Below are positions 42,741 to 53,979 of a DNA stretch of 64,000 nt, in pieces. Origin of the DNA: an uncultured Gammaproteobacteria bacterium (GTDB taxonomy: Bacteria > Pseudomonadota > Gammaproteobacteria > GCA-002705445 > GCA-002716945); assembly GCA_905479195.1 (NCBI GenBank), contig CAJQLO010000002.1, positions 224,001 through 288,000 on the forward strand, read 5' to 3'. Every line of letters begins with the position of its first letter. The first letter of the stretch is position 1. The notes under the pieces were generated by a model. That model worked only from the letters and a program-made list of their open reading frames with translations, had not been told where the DNA came from and did not search any database. The translations under genes were made by a program, and so were the position numbers.

Positions 42741-42753
42741 GCAAGGTAATAAA

Positions 42754-43020
42754 ATGGCTCACAAGAAGGCAGGCGGAAGTACTAAGAACGGAAGAGATTC
42801 GGAGTCCAAGCGACTTGGGGTCAAAAAGTATGGAAGTGAGTTTGTAAAAGCAGGAAATATAATTCTCCGTCAACGCGGTACACCTGTGAAAGCTGGTCTT
42901 AACGTTGGTTGCGGTAAAGATCATACTTTATTTGCTACAGCAGATGGTTATGTTGCATTCCAAAGAAAAGGCCTTGGCAGACACAAGTTTGTAAGCGTCC
43001 TACCCTCAAAGAATATCTAA
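42754..43020 (+). CDS. rpmA: Ribosomal protein bL27
   Basis: An 88-residue large-subunit protein near the peptidyl transferase centre. It starts [16 protein letters not shown] and contains [23 protein letters not shown] and [10 protein letters not shown], all standard. It is 13 bases after rplU in the normal order. Confidence 0.98.
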   Translation: MAHKKAGGSTKNGRDSESKRLGVKKYGSEFVKAGNIILRQRGTPVKAGLNVGCGKDHTLFATADGYVAFQRKGLGRHKFVSVLPSKNI

Positions 43021-43036
43021 ATTCTAAAATAATCAT

Positions 43037-44041
43037 ATGAAATTTATAGATGAAACCAAAATCTTGGTTAAAGCTGGTAATGGCGGAAATGGCTGTTTGA
43101 GTTTTAGAAGAGAAAAATATATTCCATTTGGTGGGCCTGATGGTGGCGATGGTGGTCATGGAGGGTCTGTGATTATCCAAGCTAAAGATGGTCTGGATAC
43201 GTTAGCTGATTTTAGAAATAAAAGTAGGTTTGTTGCACCTAATGGTAAAACAGGTGGGGGAAGAAACAAAAAAGGACGATCTGGAGATGATTTAGTAATA
43301 CAATTACCTGCTGGAAGTGTCATTTATGACATGGAAACTGAAGAACTTATATGTGATTTAGAAAGAGATGGACAATCAATTACAATAGCTTCTGGCGGAG
43401 AATTTGGCTTAGGCAATACTCGATTTAAAACATCAACAAATAGAGCTCCTCGAAAAACTACAGATGGCAAGCCTGGCGAAGAAAGAGAACTTAAAATAAT
43501 ATTAAAAGTACTGGCTGACGTAGGATTAGTTGGACTACCAAATGTTGGGAAAAGTTCAATTTTAGCTTCCATAAGCATGGCTACGCCAAAAATTGCTAAT
43601 TATGCATTCACGACTATACATCCAAATTTAGGAGTAGTTCTTATTAATGACTATGAGAAATTTGTTGTAGCAGATTTACCTGGTTTGATAGTTGGTGCAT
43701 CTACTGGTGCCGGCTTAGGTATACAATTTCTTAAGCATATCTCTAGAACAAAGCTATTGTTAAATGTGGTTGATATTTCAATGAATAATATTGATAAAGC
43801 CCTCCAAGATGTTGATGTAATAACTAAAGAATTAGAAGATTATGATGAAGATCTGGGTAAAAAAGATAAATGGTATATCTTTAATAAGATTGATCTGTTA
43901 GATGAAAAAGAGTTAGAAATATTAAAAAAATCAGTTAATAATAAAATTAAGAAAAATGTTTTTTTCGTATCTGCAAAAGAAAAGGCCGGGCTAGACGAAG
44001 TGTGTGAAAATATTATTGAATATTTGAGAGATTTACAGTGA
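43037..44041 (+). CDS. obgE: GTPase ObgE/CgtA
   Basis: A 334-residue ribosome-associated GTPase. The glycine-rich Obg domain occupies about residues 1-158 (KAGNGGNGCLSFRREKYIPFGGPDGGDGG). The G domain has GLPNVGKSS (G1), DLPGLI (G3) and NKIDL (G4). Length and linkage to rplU-rpmA are standard. Its stop overlaps the proB GTG start. Confidence 0.97.
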   Translation: MKFIDETKILVKAGNGGNGCLSFRREKYIPFGGPDGGDGGHGGSVIIQAKDGLDTLADFRNKSRFVAPNGKTGGGRNKKGRSGDDLVIQLPAGSVIYDMETEELICDLERDGQSITIASGGEFGLGNTRFKTSTNRAPRKTTDGKPGEERELKIILKVLADVGLVGLPNVGKSSILASISMATPKIANYAFTTIHPNLGVVLINDYEKFVVADLPGLIVGASTGAGLGIQFLKHISRTKLLLNVVDISMNNIDKALQDVDVITKELEDYDEDLGKKDKWYIFNKIDLLDEKELEILKKSVNNKIKKNVFFVSAKEKAGLDEVCENIIEYLRDLQ

Positions 44042-44811
44042 AAGATTGTAAAATGATAGTTTTAAAAATTGGTAGTGCTTTAATTAGTAGCGATGAAAAT
44101 CTTTCTGATAAATTAATCAAATCTCTTACAGCTCAAATTAATGATTTTATTAAAAAAGGAATGAATTTTGTGATAGTAACGTCTGGTGCTATTAGCCAAG
44201 GACAAAAAATTTTAAATATTAATCAAAAACCAATTGAACTTGAATCTCTTCAGGCTTTAGCAGCAATAGGTCAACAACAACTAATGGGAATGTATGAGAG
44301 ATCGTTTCAAGATTATAATTTATTAACTGCCCAAGTTTTACTGACACATGCTGATATGAATGATATGCAAAGACACTCAAATGCAAAAGCAACAATAGAG
44401 AAGATATTATCAATGAATGTAATTCCTATTATAAATGAGAATGATGTTGTCGCAACTGATGAGATTAAGCTTGGAGATAATGACGCTTTAGCTGCCATGG
44501 TATCAAATTTACTTGACGCTGATTTAATGATTATTTTAACAAATCAACAAGGTTTATATGACAAAAATCCAGATCTAAATAATGATGCAGTTCTCATAAA
44601 GAAATGTAATATTAAAGATATTGATATTAATAAATATGACTCAAACTCAAAAAGTGATGTTGGTACCGGTGGATTCAAGACAAAATTACAAGCAGTAAAA
44701 ATAGCTTCTGCTTCTGGGACAGATACAATTGTAGCTTCTGGATTTGAGAAAAATATTTTAATTAAAATTATCAATCAAGAAGATATAGGAACTTATTTTA
44801 AGTCTGATTAA
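44038..44811 (+). CDS. proB: Glutamate 5-kinase without PUA domain
   Basis: Phosphorylates glutamate in proline synthesis. The 257 residues cover only the amino acid kinase domain: VLKIGSALISS, NFVIVTSGAISQGQ, NENDVVATDEIKLGDNDALAAMVSNLLDADL and VGTGGFKTKLQA. The C-terminal PUA domain of the 367-residue E. coli enzyme is absent, as in some other bacteria. Start GTG 44038 overlaps the obgE stop; an ATG at 44053 is an alternative. Obg-proB adjacency is common. Confidence 0.92.
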   Translation: MKDCKMIVLKIGSALISSDENLSDKLIKSLTAQINDFIKKGMNFVIVTSGAISQGQKILNINQKPIELESLQALAAIGQQQLMGMYERSFQDYNLLTAQVLLTHADMNDMQRHSNAKATIEKILSMNVIPIINENDVVATDEIKLGDNDALAAMVSNLLDADLMIILTNQQGLYDKNPDLNNDAVLIKKCNIKDIDINKYDSNSKSDVGTGGFKTKLQAVKIASASGTDTIVASGFEKNILIKIINQEDIGTYFKSD

Positions 44812-44816
44812 AAAAT

Positions 44817-45095
44817 TTATGCTAATGCTTTGATATGTGCATTTAGACGTGATTTATGTCTAGCTGCTTTATTTTTATGAATCAGCCCCTTGACTACAAG
44901 TTTATCCATTACAGACATAGCTTCTTTGAAATTTGCATTTGATTCTTCTTTATTCTTATCTGCAAGTGATTTCAGCACTTTTTTTATACATGTTCTGAAA
45001 TTTGATTTTTGAGCCACATTTCTATCTCTAGATTTAACTGCTTGCCTTACTCTTTTTCTTGCTTGTGCTGTATTTGCCAATGTATTCTTCTCCAA
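44817..45095 (-). CDS. rpsT: Ribosomal protein bS20
   Basis: A 92-residue small-subunit protein: ANTAQARKRVRQAVKSRDRN at the start and VDKGLIHKNKAARHKSRLNAHIKAL-type end (here VKGLIHKNKAARHKSRLN). Highly basic, normal length. Divergent from murJ across 64 bases, an arrangement known in gammaproteobacteria. Confidence 0.97.
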   Translation of the reverse strand: MEKNTLANTAQARKRVRQAVKSRDRNVAQKSNFRTCIKKVLKSLADKNKEESNANFKEAMSVMDKLVVKGLIHKNKAARHKSRLNAHIKALA

Positions 45096-45159
45096 TTAAA
45101 GGTAAAATAAAACAAGATTATCTCAGTGTAGGTGATTACTGTCAACATTTAGATTGCCC

Positions 45160-46734
45160 ATGATCGACCAAAACAGTGAAAATAGAGAGAATTCTCTAGC
45201 TAAATCCTCTTATACCGTAGGCGGGATGACATTTATATCAAGAATATCTGGTTTTATTAGAGATATAATTTTTGCCAACATATTTGGTGCATCATCAAAT
45301 ACCGATGCATTTTTTGTTGCATTTAAAATTCCAAACTTTTTTAGACGGCTATTTGCTGAAGGAGCATTTATCCAGTCTTTTGTTCCTGTATTAAATGACT
45401 ACAAAGTTAATAATCCTATTGAGCTAAAAAAGTTTATAAGCTACATACAAGGTAATTTAGCGCTAATTCTATTTATTATAACTTTTTTTGGTATAATTTT
45501 TTCAGAAAATATTGTGAACCTTTTTGCGCCTGGATTTGAAGTAGGTGGAGAAAGATATTTATTAGCTTCAGATATGTTAAAAATAACTTTCCCATATCTT
45601 TTCTTTATTGCACTAACGGCTATGTCAGCAGGAATATTTAACACATTTAATAAATTTTTATTACCTGCTATCACTCCTGTCTTTCTAAATATATCGCTAA
45701 TATTTTCAGCCTTATATCTAACTAATGTTTTTTCTACTCCCATAATAGCCTTAGCGTATGGAGTTCTTATTGCAGGTATTCTCCAGTACATAATACAAAT
45801 ACCATTTCTTTATAAAATAGACTTATTGGTTGCTCCAAAAATTAGCTTTAAATTTTCAGGTGTAAACAAAGTAATGAAATTAATGTTACCTGCAATACTT
45901 GGCACTGCTGTCGTCCAAATAAACTTAATGATAGATTCAATTGTTGCATCACTTTTAATTAGTGGCAGCATCAGCTGGCTATATTATTCAGATAGACTTG
46001 TAGAGTTGCCCTTAGGCGTTTTTGGTATTGCAATAGCAACAGTTATCCTTCCTGCTTTATCAGCAAAATATTCGAAAAAAGATATTTCTTCATATAAATC
46101 TACACTGAAAAATGCATTAAATATTTCTGTTATCTTTAGTCTGCCAGCCATGTTTGGATTAATAGTACTATCTAGTCATATTATCACTAGTTTATTTTAT
46201 TATGGCAATTTTACCTTTAATGACACTTTGATGAGCTCTTTGAGCTTAATAGCGTACTCTGCTGGATTACCTGCTTTTATCTTAATGAAAGTCCTGTTAA
46301 CTGCTTTTTTTTCTCGTCAAGATACTAAAACACCTGTTAGATACGGGGTGATAGCCGTGCTATTTAATATAGTAATAAATTTATCTGTTTTAACTTACTA
46401 CTTGCAAAATCCTTTCAGTGGCGCACATGCATTTCTAGCTTTAGCTACATCACTATCAGCCTGGTTGCAGGTTGTTTTATTATATAAAAATTTAAGAAAA
46501 AGTAATTATATAAATGAAAGTATATTTTTTACTAAAACAAGTTATCAGTCATTATTTAGCTGTATTATCATGGCTATAATCCTTAGCTATACACTGATAG
46601 ATGTTTTAGAATGGGCGCAAAATGTATATTATATTAGAGGCATGTTACTACTTATGTATATAATATTTGGTGCAGCCATATATACCTCAATGATGTATAT
46701 ACTAGGTTATAAAATTAAAAAGAATTATATATGA
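45160..46734 (+). CDS. murJ: Lipid II flippase MurJ
   Basis: A 524-residue MATE-like flippase with about 14 helices. Characteristic N-terminus FISRISGFIRDIIFANIFGASSNTDAFFVAFKIPNFFRRLFAEGAF; later YSDRLVELPLGVFGIAIATVILPALS and FSRQDTKTPVRYG. The ATG at 45160 is chosen over an upstream TTG. It overlaps ribF by 4 bases, giving the usual murJ-ribF-ileS-lspA order. Confidence 0.97.
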   Translation: MIDQNSENRENSLAKSSYTVGGMTFISRISGFIRDIIFANIFGASSNTDAFFVAFKIPNFFRRLFAEGAFIQSFVPVLNDYKVNNPIELKKFISYIQGNLALILFIITFFGIIFSENIVNLFAPGFEVGGERYLLASDMLKITFPYLFFIALTAMSAGIFNTFNKFLLPAITPVFLNISLIFSALYLTNVFSTPIIALAYGVLIAGILQYIIQIPFLYKIDLLVAPKISFKFSGVNKVMKLMLPAILGTAVVQINLMIDSIVASLLISGSISWLYYSDRLVELPLGVFGIAIATVILPALSAKYSKKDISSYKSTLKNALNISVIFSLPAMFGLIVLSSHIITSLFYYGNFTFNDTLMSSLSLIAYSAGLPAFILMKVLLTAFFSRQDTKTPVRYGVIAVLFNIVINLSVLTYYLQNPFSGAHAFLALATSLSAWLQVVLLYKNLRKSNYINESIFFTKTSYQSLFSCIIMAIILSYTLIDVLEWAQNVYYIRGMLLLMYIIFGAAIYTSMMYILGYKIKKNYI

Positions 46735-47663
46735 AAATATTTAATAGCCTTGATGACATACCTGATAATCATGGGCCCTCATCAATAACAATTGGTAACT
46801 TTGATGGTCTCCACATTGGCCATATAGAATTACTTAAAAACACTATTGCTCTTGCAAAAAAAAATAATACTATACCGGTAGTGTTAACCTTTAGTCCGAT
46901 GCCTGAAGAGTATTTTCAGAATACATACTTTTTTAGGCTAATGAATAATACTGAAAAGTCAGACTTTATTAAAGATTATGGAATTGAGGAAGTGATCTTA
47001 ATACCTTTTAATGAAGAATTTTCTAAGATGGATGAAAAAAAGTTTATTGACGAGGTTCTTGTAAAAAAACTTAATGCAAAACATATTATCGTTGGAAATG
47101 ACTTTAGATTTGGGCATAAACGTATAGGTAATGTTAAGTTTTTAGAGTCATATGGGCATGATAAAGACATCAAGGTAACCACAGTTAATTTGATAGAAAT
47201 ATCAGGTAAAAAAATAAGTAGCACAAGTATACGTAAATTATTAATATCAGGAAAAATATTGGAAGCAAACCATCTGCTTAGAAAGCCATTCTCAATTCAA
47301 GGTAAAATTATTCATGGCGAAAAGTTGGGTAGAGAGTTAGGGTACCCAACTGCTAATATTGAAATATATAAATCTTATCCAATAAATGGTATATTTTTAG
47401 TGGAAGTATTACGTGAGAATAGTGATAAATTATATGGTTTGGCTAGCATAGGAAATAAGCCTACATTCTCTGGCACTAATGATGTTCTAGAGGTATTTAT
47501 ATTTAATTTTAAGTTAGATATATATGGTGAAACTATTAAAGTGGTATTTTTAGAAAAAATTAGAGATCAGATTAAATTTAATACTAAAGAAGAATTGATA
47601 GATCAAATGAAAAATGATCATAATATAGCTTTAAATATTTTGAGAAACAAAAATGAATTATAA
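46731..47663 (+). CDS. ribF: Bifunctional riboflavin kinase/FAD synthetase
   Basis: A 310-residue enzyme making FMN then FAD. The adenylyltransferase half has [15 protein letters not shown] and [14 protein letters not shown], then [10 protein letters not shown]. The kinase half starts around residue 183 with [18 protein letters not shown] and includes the [11 protein letters not shown] motif. Overlaps murJ and ileS by a few bases. Confidence 0.97.
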   Translation: MKIFNSLDDIPDNHGPSSITIGNFDGLHIGHIELLKNTIALAKKNNTIPVVLTFSPMPEEYFQNTYFFRLMNNTEKSDFIKDYGIEEVILIPFNEEFSKMDEKKFIDEVLVKKLNAKHIIVGNDFRFGHKRIGNVKFLESYGHDKDIKVTTVNLIEISGKKISSTSIRKLLISGKILEANHLLRKPFSIQGKIIHGEKLGRELGYPTANIEIYKSYPINGIFLVEVLRENSDKLYGLASIGNKPTFSGTNDVLEVFIFNFKLDIYGETIKVVFLEKIRDQIKFNTKEELIDQMKNDHNIALNILRNKNEL

Positions 47664-50412
47664 GGATACCTTAAATCTTCCATCAACAGATTTTCCTATG
47701 AAGGCTAATCTCCCTAACAGGGAACCTGAGATTTTGAAGCATTGGGATAACATTAAGTTATATGAAGAAATAAGAAAAAAAAGCAAAGGTTCTAAAAAAT
47801 TTATTTTACATGATGGTCCTCCATATGCAAATGGGGATATACATATAGGTCATGCTGTTAATAAAATACTCAAAGATATTGTTGTAAAAAGTAAGACAAT
47901 ATCTGGATATGATACCCCTTTTATACCTGGGTGGGATTGCCATGGTCTCCCAATTGAGCTAATGATTGAAAAAAAACATGGGAAGTCAAAATTTCAAGAT
48001 GACAAAAATGCATTTAGAAAAGCTTGCAGAGAATATGCTTCAAAACAGGTAGATCGTCAAAAAGTAGATTTTATTAGGCTTGGCGTTTCAGCTGATTGGG
48101 ATAATTCATATACAAGCATGGATAAAATTTTTGAGGCATCTGCTGTCCGAAGCCTAGCTACTATTATCGCTAATAATCATATATATTTTGGCTCTAAACC
48201 TGTTCACTGGTGTATAGAATCTGAATCTGCATTGGCGGAAGCTGAGGTTGAATATCAAGATGTCATATCAGATGCAGTTGATGTGTTATTTAAACTATCA
48301 GAGCAAGAAACGTTTCTAAAAAAATTTGCAATCAAAACTAATAATGATATTTTTTTCATAATTTGGACTACTACTCCATGGACACTACCCGCTAATCAAG
48401 CAATTGCTGTCGGGAATAAAATTGAATATGTTTTAGCTAATATTGGCGATAAATCTATTATAGTAGCTAAAGATTTAATAGAACCTCTGCTAACTAAACT
48501 TGACTTAAAACCTATTAAGATTATACGAAGTATTCAAGGGAAAGAATTACTAGGGTTTAAGGCTCAACATCCTTTTTATAATAAAGAAGTCCCAATTATT
48601 AATGCTGATCATGTTACGACTGAGAATGGCACAGGACTTGTTCATATTGCACCAGGGCATGGTCAAGATGACTACATTGCAGGTTTAAAGAATAATCTAG
48701 AAGTATTTAACCCTGTAAATGATAAAGGTATGTTTATAGACTCTTTAGAAAAATTTGGAGGAATGCATGTACGGAAAGTAAATCCCTTGATTCTTGAAGA
48801 ATTAACTAAAAATGCAAGACTACTCCATCATGAAAAATATTCACATAGCTATCCACACTGCTGGAGATTTAAAACTCCCTTAATATTCAGAGCTACTCCA
48901 CAATGGTTTATAAGTATGAATCAGAACAAATTAAGAGAAAATATTTTAAGTACATTAAAAAGTGTTAATTGGGTACCAGACTGGGGTCATGACAGAATAA
49001 AAAACATGGTTGAAAATAGGCCTGACTGGTGTATTTCAAGACAAAGATCTTGGGGTGTTCCAATACCTCTTTTTATTCACAAAGATACAAATGAATTACA
49101 TAATAAAACTGACTTAATTCTTGAAAAAGCAGCAAAAATTATAGAAAAAGGCAATATAGAAGCCTGGTTTGAATTTGATAAAAGCGAATTACTAGACGAA
49201 GACAAAGAAGATTACCATATGGTTACTGATACACTAGATGTGTGGTTTGACTCCGGTATTTCACATTTTTCTGTAATGCAGCAAAGAGACTTAGGTGATA
49301 CTGCTGATCTATACTTAGAAGGTTCAGACCAGCATCGAGGATGGTTTCAATCATCTCTAATCACTGCCTTGGCAACTACTGGGAAACCACCATATAAGAC
49401 AGTCCTGACGCATGGTTTTGTTGTGGATGCCGAAGGTCAGAAAATGTCGAAATCACAAGGTAATGTGATTGCGCCACAAGCTATCATAAAAGACAAGGGT
49501 TCAGATATCTTAAGGCTTTGGGTAGCAAATACAGATTATACAAAAGAGATGAATATTTCTCCAGAAATAATAAAACGCACTACAGAATCTTATAGGAGAA
49601 TAAGAAATACTATTAAATTTCTATTATCAAATGTGAATGATTATGATGAAAAAAAAGAAGAGGTAAAATCCTCAGATATGATGCTTATAGATAAATGGAT
49701 TATTCAGTCTGCCTTAGATTTACAGGAATCAATTAAAAATAATTATGATAATTATAGATTTCATCAAATAGCACAAGATATTCAAAATTTTTGCACAATT
49801 CAATTAGGAGGTTACTATCTTGATATCATAAAAGATAGATTATATACATCTCATAAAACAGGATTAGCAAGAAAATCTTGTCAAAGCGTATGTTTAAAAT
49901 TATTGAAAATGATTAATCTATGGATAGCTCCAATTCTATCATTTACTGCAGAAGAAATGTATCGCCATATAGAAGGAGTAAAGCTTAAATCTGTATTTTT
50001 AGAAGAATGGATTAAATATGATGTAGAAATGAACGATGAAGAAAAAGAGTTAGGCGATATTTTATTTTCTTTAAAACAACCTGTTTCAAAAAAATTAGAG
50101 GAGGCTAGAAACAACGATATTATTGGTTCTTCTCTCGATGCAACAATAAGGCTAGGAGTGAAGGAAGAAATATACTTAAAATTAGAAGATAAAAGGAATG
50201 AATTAAAATTTATTTTTATCTCTTCTGAATGTCATCTAGAAAAAATATTAACAGATGACCCTATCATAGTTATTGAGAAAAATAATAATGAAAAATGTGA
50301 TAGATGTTGGCATAGAAATGAATCTGTCGGATCCATTCCTGAACATGAAAAATTATGTTCTAGATGTCATGAAAATATTTTCGATAATGGCGAAACAAGA
50401 AAATTAGGCTAA
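47653..50412 (+). CDS. ileS: Isoleucyl-tRNA synthetase
   Basis: A 919-residue class I synthetase. HIGH motif in [13 protein letters not shown] near residue 60; editing domain with [22 protein letters not shown] in [11 protein letters not shown] near residue 597; and a C-terminal zinc site ([10 protein letters not shown]...CSRCH). All domains are present. Starts inside the end of ribF and abuts lspA. Confidence 0.98.
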   Translation: MNYKDTLNLPSTDFPMKANLPNREPEILKHWDNIKLYEEIRKKSKGSKKFILHDGPPYANGDIHIGHAVNKILKDIVVKSKTISGYDTPFIPGWDCHGLPIELMIEKKHGKSKFQDDKNAFRKACREYASKQVDRQKVDFIRLGVSADWDNSYTSMDKIFEASAVRSLATIIANNHIYFGSKPVHWCIESESALAEAEVEYQDVISDAVDVLFKLSEQETFLKKFAIKTNNDIFFIIWTTTPWTLPANQAIAVGNKIEYVLANIGDKSIIVAKDLIEPLLTKLDLKPIKIIRSIQGKELLGFKAQHPFYNKEVPIINADHVTTENGTGLVHIAPGHGQDDYIAGLKNNLEVFNPVNDKGMFIDSLEKFGGMHVRKVNPLILEELTKNARLLHHEKYSHSYPHCWRFKTPLIFRATPQWFISMNQNKLRENILSTLKSVNWVPDWGHDRIKNMVENRPDWCISRQRSWGVPIPLFIHKDTNELHNKTDLILEKAAKIIEKGNIEAWFEFDKSELLDEDKEDYHMVTDTLDVWFDSGISHFSVMQQRDLGDTADLYLEGSDQHRGWFQSSLITALATTGKPPYKTVLTHGFVVDAEGQKMSKSQGNVIAPQAIIKDKGSDILRLWVANTDYTKEMNISPEIIKRTTESYRRIRNTIKFLLSNVNDYDEKKEEVKSSDMMLIDKWIIQSALDLQESIKNNYDNYRFHQIAQDIQNFCTIQLGGYYLDIIKDRLYTSHKTGLARKSCQSVCLKLLKMINLWIAPILSFTAEEMYRHIEGVKLKSVFLEEWIKYDVEMNDEEKELGDILFSLKQPVSKKLEEARNNDIIGSSLDATIRLGVKEEIYLKLEDKRNELKFIFISSECHLEKILTDDPIIVIEKNNNEKCDRCWHRNESVGSIPEHEKLCSRCHENIFDNGETRKLG

Positions 50413-50882
50413 TGAATCGTCTATCTATTACCTTTATATCTTTCCTAGTCCTAATAGATTACATGTCAAAGATTTATATAAAAGAACTCATAATAGAAAA
50501 TTCTATTGTAGTGAATAACTATATAATACTAGAAATATATTATAACAAAGGGGTGGCTTTTAGTTTTTTAGACTCTGACTCATTAGTTGTAAACTACTTA
50601 GTTACATTTATAGTAGCAGCAATTATTTTGCTAATATTTGCATTATTTATTAAAAATTATAAAAATTATAACCAATTTGAATATTCCTCATATATCTTGA
50701 TTCTAGGAGGAGCCTTAGGGAATTTTTTAGATAGATTACTCAATAACTCAGTCTTAGATTTTATAATAGTTCATTATGATAATATCTATTTCCCAGGAAT
50801 ATTTAATTTAGCTGATGCATTTATTACAATTGGAGCCCTTCTTCTTTGCCTTTCATATTTTACAAGCAAGGAGAAAATATGA
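50412..50882 (+). CDS. lspA: Lipoprotein signal peptidase II
   Basis: A 156-residue aspartyl protease of the inner membrane that cleaves prolipoproteins. Catalytic aspartates in GALGNFLDRLLNNSVLDFI and FNLADAFITIG; four helices. The first base shares the ileS stop. It would process the lipoprotein at 16.5 kb. Confidence 0.96.
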   Translation: MNRLSITFISFLVLIDYMSKIYIKELIIENSIVVNNYIILEIYYNKGVAFSFLDSDSLVVNYLVTFIVAAIILLIFALFIKNYKNYNQFEYSSYILILGGALGNFLDRLLNNSVLDFIIVHYDNIYFPGIFNLADAFITIGALLLCLSYFTSKEKI

Positions 50883-51316
50883 TTAAATTTAATTCCTTGG
50901 TTAAATTACATTACTCAATATCTAATATAAATAATATAATATTTGAATCTACTTTTGACTCTGACCCTGTTCTAGTAAGAATTGGTGATGGGACATTACC
51001 TATAAAATTAGAAATGACTTTATATGGACTAGAAGCAGATAATGAACAGATAATGACCCTACAACCTAAAGATGCTTTTGGGCTCAGAGATGAAAATCAT
51101 AATAAAACTCTAAATATCAGTATGTTTCCTAACATAGAGATGGTTAAGATGGGGAATATAATAGAGATTGATGTTAAAGAAAAAGATGGAAAAGTCTCCC
51201 CTGGCTTTGCTATGATAAAACAAGTCAACGAAGATAGTGTCTTATTAGATTTAAATCACCCGTTGGCTGGACATGAAATTATATTTAAGGTAAAAATTAT
51301 CAATATCGATGAATAA
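50879..51316 (+). CDS. fkpB: FKBP-type peptidyl-prolyl isomerase (SlpA/FkpB)
   Basis: A 145-residue SlyD/SlpA-like isomerase. FESTFDSDPVLVRIGDGTLPIKLEMTLYG and the insert-in-flap region LQPKDAFGLRDENHN are typical, as is DLNHPLAGHEIIFKVKI. The ATG at 50879 overlaps the lspA stop (ATGA). Standard lspA-fkpB-ispH order. Confidence 0.94.
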   Translation: MIKFNSLVKLHYSISNINNIIFESTFDSDPVLVRIGDGTLPIKLEMTLYGLEADNEQIMTLQPKDAFGLRDENHNKTLNISMFPNIEMVKMGNIIEIDVKEKDGKVSPGFAMIKQVNEDSVLLDLNHPLAGHEIIFKVKIINIDE

Positions 51317-52265
51317 TATTTTCTCAGAAACTAAACTTATTTTAGCTACACCACGTGGTTTTTGTGCTGGAGTAGAAAGAGCGGTAGACATAGTCAATAA
51401 AGCTATCGATATCTTTGGATCTCCTATATATGTAAAACATGAAGTTGTTCATAATAAATATGTAATAGAGGACCTTGAAAAAAGAGGTGTTTTATTTATT
51501 GAAGACATTGATGTAGTTCCAGAAAACTCAATTCTCATTTATAGTGCTCATGGTGTCTCAATAAAAGTTAAAAAAGATGCTGAAAAAAGAAATCTTAAAA
51601 TATTTGATGCTACATGCCCATTAGTTACAAAAGTTCATTTAGAAGTACATAGATATTCTCAGACTAATACGGATGTTGTATTAATTGGTCATAAAGGTCA
51701 TCCAGAAATAGAAGGGACTCTGGGACAATATAAGTCATCAAATGGAAAAATACATCTAATAGAGAGTATAGGTGATATAGATAAACTTGTAATAGAGAAT
51801 AAAAATTTAGCCTATGTTACGCAAACAACACTTTCTATAGATGATACTGAAAATATAATAGCTAAATTAATAAAAAAATATCCTCATATTCAATCACCAG
51901 CTAAAAGCGATATTTGTTATGCAACACAAAATAGACAAGATGCAGTTAAATCAATATTAAAACATTGTGATTACTTACTAGTTATTGGCTCAGTGAATAG
52001 TTCTAACTCAAGAAGATTAGTAGAATTAGCATTGAAAAATAATATTCCCTCTAAGCTTATAGATAATAAAGGTGATATAAATTTAGAAGAACTCCAAGAT
52101 AATAAAAGTATTGGCATTACTGCTGGTGCCTCAGCTCCCCAAATACTATTGGATGAAGTAATAGATTACCTAGTAAAGAATGGAGCAGTTTTAGATGATA
52201 TAAAACAAGATATCATCATAGAAGACATAACATTTAGTATTCCTAAGGAACTTCGAGACTTATAA
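51309..52265 (+). CDS. ispH: 4-hydroxy-3-methylbut-2-enyl diphosphate reductase
   Basis: Last step of the MEP isoprenoid pathway, a 4Fe-4S enzyme of 318 residues. The three cluster cysteines lie in TPRGFCAGVERAVD, FDATCPLVTK and SDICYATQNRQ. Conserved HEVVHNKYV and TQTTLS are present. It overlaps fkpB by 8 bases and the convergent dsrR by 6. Confidence 0.97.
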   Translation: MNNIFSETKLILATPRGFCAGVERAVDIVNKAIDIFGSPIYVKHEVVHNKYVIEDLEKRGVLFIEDIDVVPENSILIYSAHGVSIKVKKDAEKRNLKIFDATCPLVTKVHLEVHRYSQTNTDVVLIGHKGHPEIEGTLGQYKSSNGKIHLIESIGDIDKLVIENKNLAYVTQTTLSIDDTENIIAKLIKKYPHIQSPAKSDICYATQNRQDAVKSILKHCDYLLVIGSVNSSNSRRLVELALKNNIPSKLIDNKGDINLEELQDNKSIGITAGASAPQILLDEVIDYLVKNGAVLDDIKQDIIIEDITFSIPKELRDL

Positions 52266-52616
52266 GTCATGGGTAGTATTCTCATCTAAACTATCATTTG
52301 GTGGAGAATAAGCTGGATCATTTGGATTCAAAAAAATAAACTCATACTCACCTTTTTCTAACTCTACATAGTCTAGTTTACAATTTTTAAGATTCAACAT
52401 GGATCCAGGTGATATAATAATTTCAACTTTATTAATCTTCAAACGCAAATCTTCTTCCTTGGATTGATCAAAACCCATAAGATAGTTGTATTTACCATCA
52501 CTAGCAATATTAACTGCTATTCTCAATGGCCAATCTTTAGAGTCAGTTGACTCAGAAGATTTAATTATCTGAGATGCTGCTGCATCAGTGATTTCAAATA
52601 TTTGTTTTTGTTTCAT
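52260..52616 (-). CDS. dsrR: DsrR, A-type scaffold-like protein
   Basis: A 118-residue protein with the fold outline of IscA/ErpA (FEITDAAASQIIKSS..., LRIAVNIASDGKYNYLMGFD) but without the three cluster-binding cysteines; the only Cys is in LKNCKLDY. This is the known character of DsrR, needed for full expression of dsr genes in Allochromatium vinosum and not itself an Fe-S carrier. It overlaps dsrN by 23 bases and is the last dsr gene here; no dsrS follows. Confidence 0.88.
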   Translation of the reverse strand: MKQKQIFEITDAAASQIIKSSESTDSKDWPLRIAVNIASDGKYNYLMGFDQSKEEDLRLKINKVEIIISPGSMLNLKNCKLDYVELEKGEYEFIFLNPNDPAYSPPNDSLDENTTHDL

Positions 52617-53973
52617 TATTTTTTATACAATATATAAAGTTCAAATAATTTTCAATCCATTTAGATTGAGCTGTATCTCTCAAATGGCTATAAGAAGCGA
52701 CAAGATTTTTATATAATATACCATCATGCTTGCTATTTATACCATATCCGCGCATGACTTTAAAACCATAAGAAGAGGCCTTGCTTTTTATCTTGATATC
52801 AGAGTAATGAAACTCATGGCATTTAACTACATCACCCTTGTTCATCCAAGGATGTTTGTCATTGACCATAAGCTCTACATACCCTCTACCTATGGGTTTA
52901 TCGCACATTTCAATATTCCCTTTTATAATGCCAGTCATTTTAAATTTTTTTGTCTTTATTTTTATTGACTCACATAAGTACATTAAACCTCCACATTCCG
53001 CATAAACAGGCATGCCTGAGTCTATAAAACTAGAGATAGATTTAATCATAGAACTATTTTTATATAATTTATCAGCGACTCTCTCAGGAAACCCACCCCC
53101 AATAAAAAGCCCGTCAACCTTCGGCAATGACTTATCTTTGAGAGTATTAAAGCAAATAATTTTTACACCATAAGATTTAAATTTATCAAGATCATCAGGA
53201 TAATAAAATCCAAAAGCTTGATCTAATGCAATACCAATTTTTAAACCAGAATATTTTTTATATTTAGTAACTATTTTGGGTATAGTTTTTATCTTTGCAC
53301 CAGTAGATTTATTAGAGAAATATTTTATGTCAATTGATGATTTTATTATTGATGATATATTTTTGATTATTTTTCTAGTGTTAGTATTTTGAAAGACAGG
53401 TTCTAATCCAAGACTTTTTTCTATAATACTTAATTTTTTATTTTTATGAACAGATCCGATAACTTTAAATTTTGTAAATTCATTTACTGCATTTATTATT
53501 TTGCCTTCATGTCTCTCACTTGCAATATTATTAAGAATAATTCCTTTATATTTTATTTTTGAGTCGAAATTTTTATATCCTTGAAGTAAAGGTGCGATGC
53601 CTCTTGTTATCCCAGAGCAATCAAGAACTAATATTACGTCTAATTTTAAAAGATGTGCCAATGATGCATTACTATCAATGCCATTCAAGCTAACTCCATC
53701 AAACAAACCTTTATTTCCTTCAACAATAGAGATATTTTTTCCATGAGATGCGCTCTTATAGAGCTTTCTAATCTCTGAGTTAGTCATTGTAAAAAAATCT
53801 AAATTATAGCATTTAGCTTTTGATGCTTGGCTAAGCCATAGTGGATCAATATAATCAGGGCCTTTTTTAAAGACTGCCAAAGAATCAATGTTACTTAATA
53901 CTGAGCATAGGCCAGTGGCAATTATAGTCTTTCCAGATGATTTTTTTGTAGATGAAATAAGGTACGATTTCAC
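52594..53973 (-). CDS. dsrN: DsrN, cobyrinate a,c-diamide synthase-like siroheme amidase
   Basis: A 459-residue protein of the CobB/CbiA family. The N-terminal ATPase half has STKKSSGKTIIATGL (P-loop) and FKKGPDYIDPLW; the C-terminal glutamine amidotransferase half has GLFIGGGFPE and the catalytic Cys in YAECGGLMYLCE near residue 330. In dsr operons it is proposed to amidate siroheme of DsrAB. Its place between dsrP and dsrR supports dsrN over a cobalamin gene; no other cob genes are nearby. Confidence 0.92.
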   Translation of the reverse strand: MKSYLISSTKKSSGKTIIATGLCSVLSNIDSLAVFKKGPDYIDPLWLSQASKAKCYNLDFFTMTNSEIRKLYKSASHGKNISIVEGNKGLFDGVSLNGIDSNASLAHLLKLDVILVLDCSGITRGIAPLLQGYKNFDSKIKYKGIILNNIASERHEGKIINAVNEFTKFKVIGSVHKNKKLSIIEKSLGLEPVFQNTNTRKIIKNISSIIKSSIDIKYFSNKSTGAKIKTIPKIVTKYKKYSGLKIGIALDQAFGFYYPDDLDKFKSYGVKIICFNTLKDKSLPKVDGLFIGGGFPERVADKLYKNSSMIKSISSFIDSGMPVYAECGGLMYLCESIKIKTKKFKMTGIIKGNIEMCDKPIGRGYVELMVNDKHPWMNKGDVVKCHEFHYSDIKIKSKASSYGFKVMRGYGINSKHDGILYKNLVASYSHLRDTAQSKWIENYLNFIYCIKNNETKTNI

Positions 53974-53979
53974 GGTCTT

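Noticed and set aside
52594-53973. Cobalamin synthesis gene cbiA/cobB
   Set aside because: Similarity is to that family, but the position between dsrP and dsrR and the absence of other cob genes indicate dsrN.
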